From assembly GCF_031932625.1 (NCBI RefSeq), contig NZ_JAVSCK010000001.1, positions 62,001 to 126,000 of the forward strand: DNA of 64,000 nt, given 5' to 3'. The position numbers were made by a program, and so were the translations under genes. The DNA comes from Hwangdonia seohaensis. GTDB lineage: Bacteria > Bacteroidota > Bacteroidia > Flavobacteriales > Flavobacteriaceae. Position 1 is the stretch's first letter. The number at the start of each line of letters is the position of its first letter. Under the pieces are notes generated by a model, which searched no databases, was not told the origin of the DNA, and saw only the letters and a program-made list of their open reading frames with translations. Below, one piece after another: positions 44,754 through 53,035 of this stretch.

Positions 44754-44780
44754 TAGATGTGAAAATTACGTAAAGGTTGC
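44754..44780 (-). promoter_or_regulatory. ECF-sigma-like promoter (GCAACC-N17-TCTA)
   Basis: On the minus strand GCAACC, a 17 bp spacer and TCTA are followed by TTGGGTATAAACCTTAAAG. The boxes and spacing are the same as at 39769-39795. No ECF sigma factor gene is in the window. Confidence 0.6.
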
Positions 44781-44944
44781 GTTGCTCACACTATAAATAT
44801 TTGCAAAACCTCCTACACAAACATAAAACTTATCTTTCATTTAAAAAATACTTAGTTCTACGTATTTTTGCTAAGACCAATTATTTTAATTATAGAGAAG
44901 TAAGTTTTTATTAAAGCGCGTTCTGAGTAGTGATTGACAAAAAA

Positions 44945-46042
44945 TCACAACCTAACCCCAACTCCAAACTCCACCGCTTCGGCTTTGGCTCCGTGCGATT
45001 TTAAGGTTAAAGCCCCAAACCATTTATCATTTATATAACGTTTTAAACCAACCCTAAAATAAGTTTTCCCTTCAAAATCAAAGGGGTAATATACGTAATA
45101 TCCCAATTGGGTTATTAATGAGGTTTTATTGATAAACAGCTCGTGCCCTGCAAAAACGCCAACGCGTTTATAATCTTCGTCGCCTGCAACATTTTCCTCT
45201 GGAAACGACACGCTTTTAAAATGGATAAGTTCTTTTAAAAAGTTAGAGAAAAACACATCGGTTCCCAATTGAATGGCGCTTTTTCGGTTCAGCCTTTTAT
45301 CGGCATAACCAGAAAAAATATAAAACGGAAACTGCCCACTTCCAACCACATCGCTTTCATTAATACCACTTCTAAAGGCAATATTATACTTTATGGGTTG
45401 GCTGAATTTGTTATCATTTTCATCTAATGTATTCTGATACTCGAGCGTTTCTTCCTCTAAATTATAAGTAACACCCAAATTAAAGGTCAAGGAATTAATA
45501 CTGGTATTGGGCGCTTTTACATTAGCGTTGGAATAGTGAATAAGCGCTACTCCCGCTTGCAACCCAAACCTATTTATAATGCGTTCTTTTTTATAATTAA
45601 ACATCACATAGGTACTGCTCATGAGTTTTGAGCCAAAAGCAATATTCCTAAAGTTTTCTTCTTTATGGTACGGATTGGTTGTGAAAGCGATACCTTGACC
45701 AATGCGCAACATGATATGCCGCTTTAAAAAATAAAAATTATAATGGGCGTACAACGATGAGACATCACCCAAAATATCATTCTTTAAATTCTGATAAGCA
45801 AAGGATACGCCATAATCGGGGTAATTGTAACGCTGTTCCCATTCGTTAAAACCGTACGTTTTTTTGTTCCAACTTAAAATATAACCTTCGGGATGCCCTT
45901 TAATCAAGTGAAGGATATCGTTGTTATGCAAGGCAATATTGCCTTTAAAATAACTTAAATCTATGTACGATGTATGCGTTTTATCTTGCGAAAAAGAAAA
46001 GCCAAAAGCTAAACAGAAAACACATAAAATTAGTTGGCGCAT
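44945..46042 (-). CDS. Acyloxyacyl hydrolase / lipid A deacylase (PagL-like) outer-membrane barrel
   Basis: 365 residues with a signal peptide (MRQLILCVFCLAFGFSFSQ) and an amphipathic beta-barrel pattern, ending in an aromatic/Leu-rich strand (AEAVEFGVGVRL). The His-Ser pair of the PagL active site is plausible in GVALIHYSNANVKAPNTSINSLTF. It should remove acyl chains from lipid A in the outer membrane. It lies 34 bp downstream of metF, so the two may be co-transcribed although their functions seem unrelated. The assignment rests on the His/Ser motif and the barrel pattern rather than overall similarity. Confidence 0.82.
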   Translation of the reverse strand: MRQLILCVFCLAFGFSFSQDKTHTSYIDLSYFKGNIALHNNDILHLIKGHPEGYILSWNKKTYGFNEWEQRYNYPDYGVSFAYQNLKNDILGDVSSLYAHYNFYFLKRHIMLRIGQGIAFTTNPYHKEENFRNIAFGSKLMSSTYVMFNYKKERIINRFGLQAGVALIHYSNANVKAPNTSINSLTFNLGVTYNLEEETLEYQNTLDENDNKFSQPIKYNIAFRSGINESDVVGSGQFPFYIFSGYADKRLNRKSAIQLGTDVFFSNFLKELIHFKSVSFPEENVAGDEDYKRVGVFAGHELFINKTSLITQLGYYVYYPFDFEGKTYFRVGLKRYINDKWFGALTLKSHGAKAEAVEFGVGVRL

Positions 46043-46076
46043 AAATAGGTTTTGTGCGACAAAAATAGTTTAATTA

Positions 46077-47030
46077 TTAAAACAATGCCGATGCAATGGC
46101 TTTTATATTATCGCTTTTTCCCATGGAGTAGTAGTGCAGCACAGGAACACCGGCGTCCAACAACTCTTTGGATTGTTGTATGCACCATTCCACGCCAACT
46201 TGACGCACTTGTTTATTGTCTTTGCACTTTTCAACCTCATGAATTAAGGTTTCGGGCAAGTCTATTTTAAAAACCTGTGGCAACAATTGCAAATGCCTAT
46301 TTACGGCAATGGGTTTAATTCCCGGAATAATGGGCACGTTAATCCCTGCTTTTTTAGCGGCATCAACAAACTCAAAGTACTTTTGGTTATCAAAAAACAT
46401 TTGTGTTACCACATAATCCGCACCGGCATCTACCTTTTCCTTTAAGCGTTTTAAATCGCTTTTCATTGATGGGGCTTCCAAATGTTTCTCTGGATACCCC
46501 GCCACACCAATACAAAAATCGGCTTTATCATCAACATCCAAAACACCATGCAAATACTTTCCGGAGTTTAAATCCTTAATTTGATTTACCAATTGCGTCG
46601 CATACGTATGCCCACCTTTTGTAGCTTTAAAATACTGCTCGCCTTTCATGGCATCGCCACGCAACGCCATCACGTTATTAATGCCCAAATAATGGCAATC
46701 AACCAACAAATACTCGGTTTCTTCTTTGGTAAAACCGCCACACAACACATGCGGTACCGTATCCACATTATACTTATGCTTTATCGCTGCACAAATCCCC
46801 AAGGTTCCGGGGCGCATTCTGGTAATTTTTCTATCAAACAAACCTTCTTTTTCAATGTACACAAACTCTTCGCGCGAGGTGGTAACATCAATAAATGGCG
46901 GATTAAACTCCATTAAAGGATCAATGTTATTGTACAATTCTTTAATGTTTTTTCCCTTTTTTGGTGGTATAATTTCAAAAGAAAACAAAGTTTTCCCGTT
47001 TGCTTTTTTTATGTGTTCTGTTACCTTCAT
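46077..47030 (-). CDS. metF: Methylenetetrahydrofolate reductase
   Basis: 317 residues. MetF reduces 5,10-methylene-THF to 5-methyl-THF with NADH via FAD, supplying the methyl group for MetH. Motifs: FSFEIIPPKKGKNIKEL, FIDVTTSREEF, YLGINNVMALRGDAM, FCIGVAGYPEKHLEAPS, GADYVVTQMFFDNQKYFEFV and IIPGIKPI. It follows metH part 2 on the minus strand. A repeat-filled 332 bp gap lies between them, so co-transcription under the SAM riboswitch is possible but not certain. Confidence 0.96.
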   Translation of the reverse strand: MKVTEHIKKANGKTLFSFEIIPPKKGKNIKELYNNIDPLMEFNPPFIDVTTSREEFVYIEKEGLFDRKITRMRPGTLGICAAIKHKYNVDTVPHVLCGGFTKEETEYLLVDCHYLGINNVMALRGDAMKGEQYFKATKGGHTYATQLVNQIKDLNSGKYLHGVLDVDDKADFCIGVAGYPEKHLEAPSMKSDLKRLKEKVDAGADYVVTQMFFDNQKYFEFVDAAKKAGINVPIIPGIKPIAVNRHLQLLPQVFKIDLPETLIHEVEKCKDNKQVRQVGVEWCIQQSKELLDAGVPVLHYYSMGKSDNIKAIASALF

Positions 47031-47038
47031 TTGTTCTT

Positions 47039-47362
47039 ATTTGTTATTTCCGCAAAGGCGAAAATCTCATCAATATTTATTCTAATTTTATTTAGCCACG
47101 AATTCACGAATGATTTCTTGTCTTTTTTTTTTGGCGTTACCACAAGGGTCGGGCTTTACGCTGCAAGTCCTCGCTCGCACCTCGCTGTGGGCTTTCCACT
47201 GCAATCCCTAACGCGCCACTCGTGCGCTATACCCACCCCTAACACCTCCAAAAGAGGGGCTTTTTAATGGTCGTGTTTTAATTTTTAATTCGTTTTATAA
47301 ATTCTTAATCTCTTTTTCACCTCATGTGTCCCTCCCCTTCGGGGAGGTTAGGTGGGGCTTTT
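47039..47362. repeat. Intergenic repeats between metH part 2 and metF
   Basis: This 332 bp operon-internal gap is made of repeats. At 47041-47085 is a degenerate GTTATTTCCGCAAAGG.GAAAATCTCAT element. At about 47130-47215 is a GGGCGTTACC-type element (GGCGTTACCAC, GGGTCGGGCTTTACG, TGTGGGCTTTCC, GCAATCCCTAACGC). From 47232 are AAGCCCC-family hairpins (ACCTCCAAAAGAGGGGCTTTT and CCTCCCCTTCGGGGAGG, then TTAGGTGGGGCTTTTTTA), the last ending at the metH stop codon (47363). Confidence 0.8.
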
Positions 47363-50041
47363 TTATTCCGCCAAATTAGCGTGCAACCATTTTCTGGCTT
47401 TTTCTTTGGCTATGCCTTTTCTTGTTGCATAATCGGTTAATTGGCTATCGGTAATTTTACCCAAACCAAAATATTTAGCTTCCGAATTCCCAAAATAATA
47501 CCCCGAAACCGCTGCTGCGGGCCACATGGCTAAACTTTCGGTTAACTGTACTCCAATTAGTTTTTCAACATCAAGCAATTCCCAAATAGTTTCTTTTTCC
47601 AAATGGTCTGGGCACGCCGGATAACCCGGTGCCGGACGAATACCTTTATAACTTTCTTTAATTAAATCGTCGTTGCTCAAATCCTCATCAGCCGCATAGC
47701 CCCAGTGTTTGGTTCGTACTTGCTTGTGCAAATATTCTGCAAAAGCTTCTGCAAACCTGTCGGCAATCGCTTGCGCCATAATGGCGTTGTAATCATCTTC
47801 TTTGGCCCTGTAACTATCGGCCAATTCTTGTGCGCCAAAAATACCCACGCAAAAGGCGCCCATATAATCGGTTTTACCAGTTTCTGTTGGCGCAATAAAA
47901 TCTGCAAGAGCATGATTAGGAATTCCCTCGCGCTTTTTTAATTGCTGGCGCAAGGTTCTAAAAACGGCGATTTCCTCACCTTTTTTCTTAACCGAAATAT
48001 CGTCGTCATGTATCGAGTTTGCTTCAAACAATCCAAAAACCGCTTTGGGTTTCAAAAGTTGTTTTGCAATAATCTCTTTAATCATTTCCTGTGCTTCGTT
48101 GTACATTATGGTGGCTTGTTCGCCCACAACCTCATCTTGTAAAATATCGGGGAATTTCCCGTGTAAATCCCAGCTTCTAAAAAACGGACTCCAGTCCAAA
48201 AATGGCAACAATTCCTTTAAACTTAGTTGTTTTAGAACCTGAACACCCATTTCATTGGGTTTCACAATTTCAGAAGTTTCCCAATCAATTTTATATTTTC
48301 TTTGTCGTGCTTCGTTAATTGAAATATGCGATTTCTGTTTACCTCGTTTTAAAAACTTGGTTCGGAAATCATCGTAATCCGCTTTCAATTTTGCGGTGTA
48401 TTCGTGTGCTGATTTTTTATTCAATAAATCGCCAACAACGGTTACCGCACGCGACGCATCGTTTACATGAACCACGGCATTTTTGTACTGTGTATCAATT
48501 TTTACCGCAGTGTGCGCTTTTGAGGTTGTTGCGCCACCAATAAGCAAAGGCAACTCGAATTCCTGACGTTGCATTTCTTTGGCCAAATACACCATTTCGT
48601 CAAGCGATGGCGTAATTAACCCCGATAATCCAATGGCATCGACACGTTCGCTAATGGCCATTTCAATAATTTTTTCCGGTGGCACCATAACGCCCAAATC
48701 TACAATTTCGTAGTTGTTGCACGCCAATACCACACTTACGATATTTTTACCAATATCGTGCACATCGCCTTTTACGGTTGCCATTAATATTTTACCTACG
48801 GGCTCTTGCTTATCGGTTTTTTCGGCTTCAATAAATGGATTTAAATAAGCCACGGCTTTTTTCATCACACGGGCCGATTTTACCACCTGCGGTAAAAACA
48901 TTTTGCCTGCGCCGAATAAATCGCCAACCACATTCATCCCTATCATTAAATGCCCTTCAATAACATCAATAGGTTTTTCGGCTTCCTGTCTGGCTTGTTC
49001 AATATCTTCAATTATAAAGGCGTCAATACCTTTAACCAAAGCGTGTGTAATCCTATCTTGTAACGGATTTTCACGCCATGACAAATCCACTGTTTTTCCA
49101 GCTTTTGACCCTTTAACGGTTTCGGCAAATTCCAATAAGCGCTCGGTAGCATCATCACGCCTGTCGAGAATAACATCTTCCACATGCTCCAACAAATCCT
49201 TAGGAATATCGTCGTAAACCTCAAGCATCGCAGGGTTTACAATACCCATATTCATACCCGCTTGAATGGCGTGGTATAAAAATACCGAGTGCATCGCCTC
49301 GCGAACGCCATTATTTCCCCTAAACGAAAACGACACATTACTTACGCCTCCACTAACGCTTACATTGGGTAAATTCTCGCGAACCCAACGTGTGGCCTCA
49401 ATAAAATCGAGGGCGTTTCTGCGGTGTTCTTCCATACCCGTTGCTACGGGAAAGATGTTTAAATCGAAAATAATATCTTCAGACGGAAAACCTACTTTGT
49501 TCACCAAAACATCGTACGAACGTTTGGCTATTTCAATACGTCGTTGGTAATTATCGGCTTGCCCAACCTCATCAAAAGCCATAACGATAACGGCAGCACC
49601 GTAGCGTTTAATTTGCTTCGCTTCCCAGACAAAGTTGTCTTCGCCTTCTTTTAAAGAAATGGAATTCACCACACATTTCCCTTGAACCACTTGAAGTCCG
49701 GCTTCGATAATGTCCCATTTTGAGCTATCAATCATAATGGGCACTTTGCAAATATCGGGTTCGGCAGCTATAAGATTCAAAAAACGAACCATCGCCTCTT
49801 TGCCGTCAATTAAGCCATCGTCAAAATTAATGTCGATAATTTGAGCACCGCCATCCACTTGATGACGTGCAATATCCAACGCTTCGTCAAATTTTTCTTC
49901 TTTAATTAACCGAAGAAATTTTCGAGAACCCGCTACATTAGTACGTTCGCCTACGTTTATAAAATTACTGTTTTCGTTCAAGATTAACGGCTCTAATCCT
50001 GACAGTTTCATGTATTTAGTTTGTTTCACTTTCATCCTCAT
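47363..50041 (-). CDS. metH: Methionine synthase, folate/cobalamin/activation part
   Basis: 892 residues: the second half of a cobalamin-dependent MetH split in two. The pterin-binding domain (~10-270) has NVGERTNVAGS, GAQIIDINFDDG, PIMIDSSKWDIIE. The cobalamin domain (~300-540) has the DxHxxG motif GDVHDIGKNIVSVVL, GLSGLITPSLDEMV and GGATTSKAHTAVK. The C-terminal activation domain (SAM binding, ~550-885) holds RPAPGYPACPDH. The start at 50041 is a guess: the conserved MKLSGLEPLILN begins 30 bases later at 50011. It follows metH part 1 by 9 bp and requires part 1 for homocysteine. Confidence 0.95.
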   Translation of the reverse strand: MRMKVKQTKYMKLSGLEPLILNENSNFINVGERTNVAGSRKFLRLIKEEKFDEALDIARHQVDGGAQIIDINFDDGLIDGKEAMVRFLNLIAAEPDICKVPIMIDSSKWDIIEAGLQVVQGKCVVNSISLKEGEDNFVWEAKQIKRYGAAVIVMAFDEVGQADNYQRRIEIAKRSYDVLVNKVGFPSEDIIFDLNIFPVATGMEEHRRNALDFIEATRWVRENLPNVSVSGGVSNVSFSFRGNNGVREAMHSVFLYHAIQAGMNMGIVNPAMLEVYDDIPKDLLEHVEDVILDRRDDATERLLEFAETVKGSKAGKTVDLSWRENPLQDRITHALVKGIDAFIIEDIEQARQEAEKPIDVIEGHLMIGMNVVGDLFGAGKMFLPQVVKSARVMKKAVAYLNPFIEAEKTDKQEPVGKILMATVKGDVHDIGKNIVSVVLACNNYEIVDLGVMVPPEKIIEMAISERVDAIGLSGLITPSLDEMVYLAKEMQRQEFELPLLIGGATTSKAHTAVKIDTQYKNAVVHVNDASRAVTVVGDLLNKKSAHEYTAKLKADYDDFRTKFLKRGKQKSHISINEARQRKYKIDWETSEIVKPNEMGVQVLKQLSLKELLPFLDWSPFFRSWDLHGKFPDILQDEVVGEQATIMYNEAQEMIKEIIAKQLLKPKAVFGLFEANSIHDDDISVKKKGEEIAVFRTLRQQLKKREGIPNHALADFIAPTETGKTDYMGAFCVGIFGAQELADSYRAKEDDYNAIMAQAIADRFAEAFAEYLHKQVRTKHWGYAADEDLSNDDLIKESYKGIRPAPGYPACPDHLEKETIWELLDVEKLIGVQLTESLAMWPAAAVSGYYFGNSEAKYFGLGKITDSQLTDYATRKGIAKEKARKWLHANLAE

Positions 50042-50050
50042 TCATCCATT

Positions 50051-51064
50051 TTAAAGTGATGCTGAAACAAGTTCAGCATGACGACGTGGTTTATATTTTG
50101 CCGCAATATTTGCAATAACGCGAATATGCTCTGGCGATGTGCCGCAACAACCACCAATGATATTGATTAAATTCTTTTTTAAATACTCCTCAATTTGCTC
50201 GCCCATTTCCTCTGGCGACTCATCGTACTCTCCAAATGCATTGGGTAAACCCGCATTGGGGTGCGCAGAAATGGCAAAATCGGTTTTATTGGCAATCGCC
50301 TCTAAATGCGGTTGCATTAAATTGGCTCCTAAAGCACAATTAAATCCTATGGAAAACAATGGAATATGCGACACGGAAATTAAAAAAGCTTCGGCGGTTT
50401 GTCCAGACAATGTTCTGCCCGAAGCATCGGTAATGGTGCCGCTAAGCATAATTGGAATATCCTTTTGGCGTTCTTCTTTAGCTTCTTCAATCGCAAATAA
50501 TGCGGCTTTGGCGTTTAAAGTATCAAATACGGTTTCGACCAATAATAAATCTACACCGCCATCAACTAAAGCTTCAACTTGTTGTTTATATGCGATTCGT
50601 AATTCATCAAAAGTTACGGCTCTATAACCCGGGTCATTTACATCGGGCGACATGCTTGCCGTACGGTTTGTTGGCCCTATTGAACCCGCAACAAAACGTG
50701 GTTTATGAGGTTCTTTGGCAGTAAATTTATCGGCAACTTCTTTTGCTATTTTTGCCGATTGATAATTCAACTCGTAAACCAAATTTTCCATTTGATAGTC
50801 GGCCATAGCAATGGTCGTACTAGAGAAAGTATTGGTTTCTACAATGTCTGCTCCGGCTTCAAAATACTTTCCGTGGATGGTTTTTATGGCTTCTGGCTGG
50901 GTAATGGACAGCAAATCGTTGTTACCTTGCAGCGGTGTTGGATAATCTTTAAAGCGTTCGCCCCTAAAATCATCTTCAGTAAATTTATAAGCTTGCAGCA
51001 TGGTACCCATGGCACCATCTAAAACTAAAATGCGCTCTTTTAAAGCTTTATGGATATTCGACAT
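50051..51064 (-). CDS. metH: Methionine synthase, homocysteine-binding part
   Basis: 337 residues: the homocysteine S-methyltransferase (HCY) domain alone. The start has RILVLDGAMGTMLQ. The zinc-binding Cys motifs are FNCALGA and GGCCGTSPEH. In Flavobacteria MetH is commonly split like this, and the partner is the next gene, 9 bp downstream. The C-terminus is odd: after KYKPR it ends RHAELVSASL, which is encoded by a copy of the interspersed GTCATGCTGAACTTG palindrome (50055-50082). The family domain ends before it, so this tail is a repeat-derived addition. A SAM-I riboswitch lies upstream. Confidence 0.94.
   Translation of the reverse strand: MSNIHKALKERILVLDGAMGTMLQAYKFTEDDFRGERFKDYPTPLQGNNDLLSITQPEAIKTIHGKYFEAGADIVETNTFSSTTIAMADYQMENLVYELNYQSAKIAKEVADKFTAKEPHKPRFVAGSIGPTNRTASMSPDVNDPGYRAVTFDELRIAYKQQVEALVDGGVDLLLVETVFDTLNAKAALFAIEEAKEERQKDIPIMLSGTITDASGRTLSGQTAEAFLISVSHIPLFSIGFNCALGANLMQPHLEAIANKTDFAISAHPNAGLPNAFGEYDESPEEMGEQIEEYLKKNLINIIGGCCGTSPEHIRVIANIAAKYKPRRHAELVSASL
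50055..50084 (-). repeat. HAELVSAS-type palindrome inside the metH part 1 C-terminus
   Basis: On the minus strand GTCATGCTGAACTTG and then TTTCAGCATC form an inverted repeat that is read as RHAELVSAS in the MetH frame. The same palindrome is at 5526-5549, where it is intergenic. Confidence 0.8.
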
Positions 51065-51117
51065 TTTGATATTATTTATATCTGTATGTCATCAAGAAAA
51101 GTAAGTGAAACACTTTT

Positions 51118-51227
51118 CGTTATCTTTCCAAATATTAAAAATATTGGTAGAATGTAGCACCTTCCCCGAAAGTTCGGGAGGTTGCCAAGGCTTCAACGGG
51201 TCTAATCCCTCTACCTTTCTTGATAAC
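51118..51227 (-). ncRNA. SAM-I (S-box) riboswitch upstream of metH
   Basis: On the minus strand the element runs GTTATCAAGAAAGGTAGAGG, then GATTAGACCCGTTGAAGCC, then TTGGCAACC, then a variable stem CCCGAACTTTCGGG, then AAGGTGCTACATTCTACC, and closes with AAAGATAAC. P1 pairs GTTATC with GATAAC; the GAGGGA, the P3 region (GATGAAGCC type) and GGCAACC of the SAM-I core are all recognisable. It sits about 55 bp before the metH part 1 ATG, so SAM should turn off the methionine genes. The hairpin AAGTG-TTT-CACTT after P1 could be the expression platform. Confidence 0.93.
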
Positions 51228-51299
51228 AATTACTACGTTTATGAACTGTTTTTTCGCTTACGCGGAATTTAAACAACAAAAGTACTAACTATATTTTTG

Positions 51300-51390
51300 T
51301 TTTCCTTATACTGCTTGGTCTTTTTTCAACCTTGTAGGTGTTTTTTATTTTTTATACATACAAGGTTTTGGAAACCTTGCAGGAAACTTA
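51300..51390. repeat. TACAAGGTTT...AACCTTGTA repeats after cysM
   Basis: Two copies of a palindromic element (ACCTTGTAGGTG and TACAAGGTTTTGGAAACCTTGCAGG) lie between the riboswitch and the cysM stop. Related copies are at 59172-59206 and, degenerate, 57760-57785. On the minus strand the second forms a hairpin shortly after the cysM stop, so it may terminate or stabilise that transcript. Confidence 0.65.
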
Positions 51391-52281
51391 TCACTCAAAC
51401 AGCGTTGAAGACAAATACCTATCGCCTCTATCGCAGATAATGGCTACTATAACGCCTTCCTTTAAAGTTTCTGCCAATTTTAAAGCACAATGTACCGCAC
51501 CTCCGCTGCTCATGCCCGCAAACACGCCTTCTTCTTTGGCTAAACGTTGTGTCATTGCTTTGGCTTCCTGTTCGGTAACTTCAATAACTTGGTCGACTCT
51601 ATTTCTATCGAAAAATTTAGGCACATATTCGGGCGACCATTTTCTAATCCCCGGAATACTAGACCCATCTGCCGGTTGAGCGCCAACAATGGCAATGTTT
51701 TTATTTTTTTCTTTCAAATATTTTGAAACCCCGGTAATGGTTCCTGTAGTGCCCATGGCCGACACGAAATGTGTAACATTCTGTTGGGTATCTTTCCAAA
51801 TTTCCGGACCTGTAGTTTTGTAATGTGCTTTCCAGTTATCGTCATTTTCAAACTGATTTAACAACACATAGCCTTTGTCGTCCCTAAGCTGAAAAGCGAT
51901 ATCGCGTGAGCCTTCTATCCCAATATCTGCAGGTGTTAAAACAACTTCCGCACCATAAGCACGCATGGTTTTTACACGTTCTTCGGTAGAGTTTTCAGGC
52001 ATGACCAAAACCATATTCAATTCAAGAAGCGGTGCAATAAAAGCCAAGGCAATACCTGTATTTCCGCTAGTGGCTTCAACCAAAGTGCCTCCTTTTTTTA
52101 CGTCGCCTCTTTTAATCGCTTCGTTAATCATATTAAAAGCAGCACGGTCTTTTACACTTCCGCCAGGGTTATCGCCTTCTAATTTTAAAAACAGTTTTAC
52201 GTTTTTATTTGAAACAATATGACTCGCTTCGATTATAGGCGTATGTCCGATTTGATTTAATATAGATTTAGCGAATGCCAT
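51391..52281 (-). CDS. cysM: Cysteine synthase (O-acetylserine sulfhydrylase, CysM type)
   Basis: 296 residues, PLP-dependent fold type II. It replaces acetate of O-acetylserine by sulfide (or thiosulfate for CysM). Motifs: IGHTPIIE, LEGDNPGGSVKDRAAFNMI with the PLP Lys, VEATSGNTGIALA, and MGTTGTITGVSKYLKE. It overlaps the cysE stop by 14 bp (stop at 52268-52270, start ATG at 52279-52281), so the two are coupled. It is last in the sulfate-assimilation operon. CysM rather than CysK is chosen from the absence of the C-terminal features of CysK; not certain. Confidence 0.94.
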   Translation of the reverse strand: MAFAKSILNQIGHTPIIEASHIVSNKNVKLFLKLEGDNPGGSVKDRAAFNMINEAIKRGDVKKGGTLVEATSGNTGIALAFIAPLLELNMVLVMPENSTEERVKTMRAYGAEVVLTPADIGIEGSRDIAFQLRDDKGYVLLNQFENDDNWKAHYKTTGPEIWKDTQQNVTHFVSAMGTTGTITGVSKYLKEKNKNIAIVGAQPADGSSIPGIRKWSPEYVPKFFDRNRVDQVIEVTEQEAKAMTQRLAKEEGVFAGMSSGGAVHCALKLAETLKEGVIVAIICDRGDRYLSSTLFE

Positions 52282-53026
52282 TTTTTTTGGGTCTTATTTT
52301 AATTTCGGTTTTGTAGGTTACCAATGAGTTTTCCGGAATAGATTCCGTAATCCAAACATTGGCACCAATGGTACTATTTGCACCAATTACAATATCGCCG
52401 CCTAAAATGGTGGCATTGGCATAAATGGTAACATTTTCCTTTATGGTTGGATGCCGTTTTGTGGATGCCAGACTTTTATTTACCTGCAAACCACCAAGCG
52501 TAACCCCTTGATAGATTTTTACGTTTTTTTCGATAACCGATGTTTCGCCGATAACTATTCCCGTGCCGTGATCTACAAAAAACGACTCACCAATGGTTGC
52601 CCCCGGATGAATATCGATGCCGGTGACACCGTGCACATATTCACTCATCATCCTAGGGATTATGGGCATTTTTATTTTGTATAATTCATGGCTTATTCTA
52701 TAAATAGCAATGGCATGAAACCCCGGATATGCGAGATAAACTTCTTCTAAACTTTTTGATGCTGGGTCGTTTTTTTCAATCGCCAAGGCATCGAGGTCCA
52801 GTTTGCGCCTAACATCGGGCAATGCGTTACAAAAGGTGTCCCAAGTAGCTGCCCTATCTTCGGCACAGACCTGGTTTGCTATCTCAAGAAAATCAATCTT
52901 TAATTGCTTCCATACTGTAGGGTCTTCTTCATCAAAAAGCGCATAAAACAATTGCTTTGTAAAGTTTTCTACAGTATCCTTTAATTTGAGATTAAAACAT
53001 TTGAATGGTTTACCAAATAAACTCAT
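52268..53026 (-). CDS. cysE: Serine O-acetyltransferase (EpsC-like)
   Basis: 252 residues. It makes O-acetylserine from serine and acetyl-CoA. The N-terminal alpha-helical region is followed by left-handed beta-helix hexapeptide repeats (VNKSLASTKRHPTI, IYANATILGGDIVIGANSTIGANVW) and the catalytic DHGTGIVIGET with VTLGG. The C-terminus is short, as in EpsC-type proteins of Bacteroidetes. It lies between the ferredoxin-NADP reductase-like gene and cysM and overlaps cysM by 14 bp. Confidence 0.95.
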   Translation of the reverse strand: MSLFGKPFKCFNLKLKDTVENFTKQLFYALFDEEDPTVWKQLKIDFLEIANQVCAEDRAATWDTFCNALPDVRRKLDLDALAIEKNDPASKSLEEVYLAYPGFHAIAIYRISHELYKIKMPIIPRMMSEYVHGVTGIDIHPGATIGESFFVDHGTGIVIGETSVIEKNVKIYQGVTLGGLQVNKSLASTKRHPTIKENVTIYANATILGGDIVIGANSTIGANVWITESIPENSLVTYKTEIKIRPKKNGIR

Positions 53027-53035
53027 AATATTATA

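Noticed and set aside
39753..44760. Integron-like attC sites suggested by the repeated GGGTATAACC motifs
   Set aside because: The motifs lack paired RYYYAAC/GTTRRRY core sites and an integrase, and they lie upstream of genes at fixed distance from -35 and -10 boxes. A promoter explains them better.
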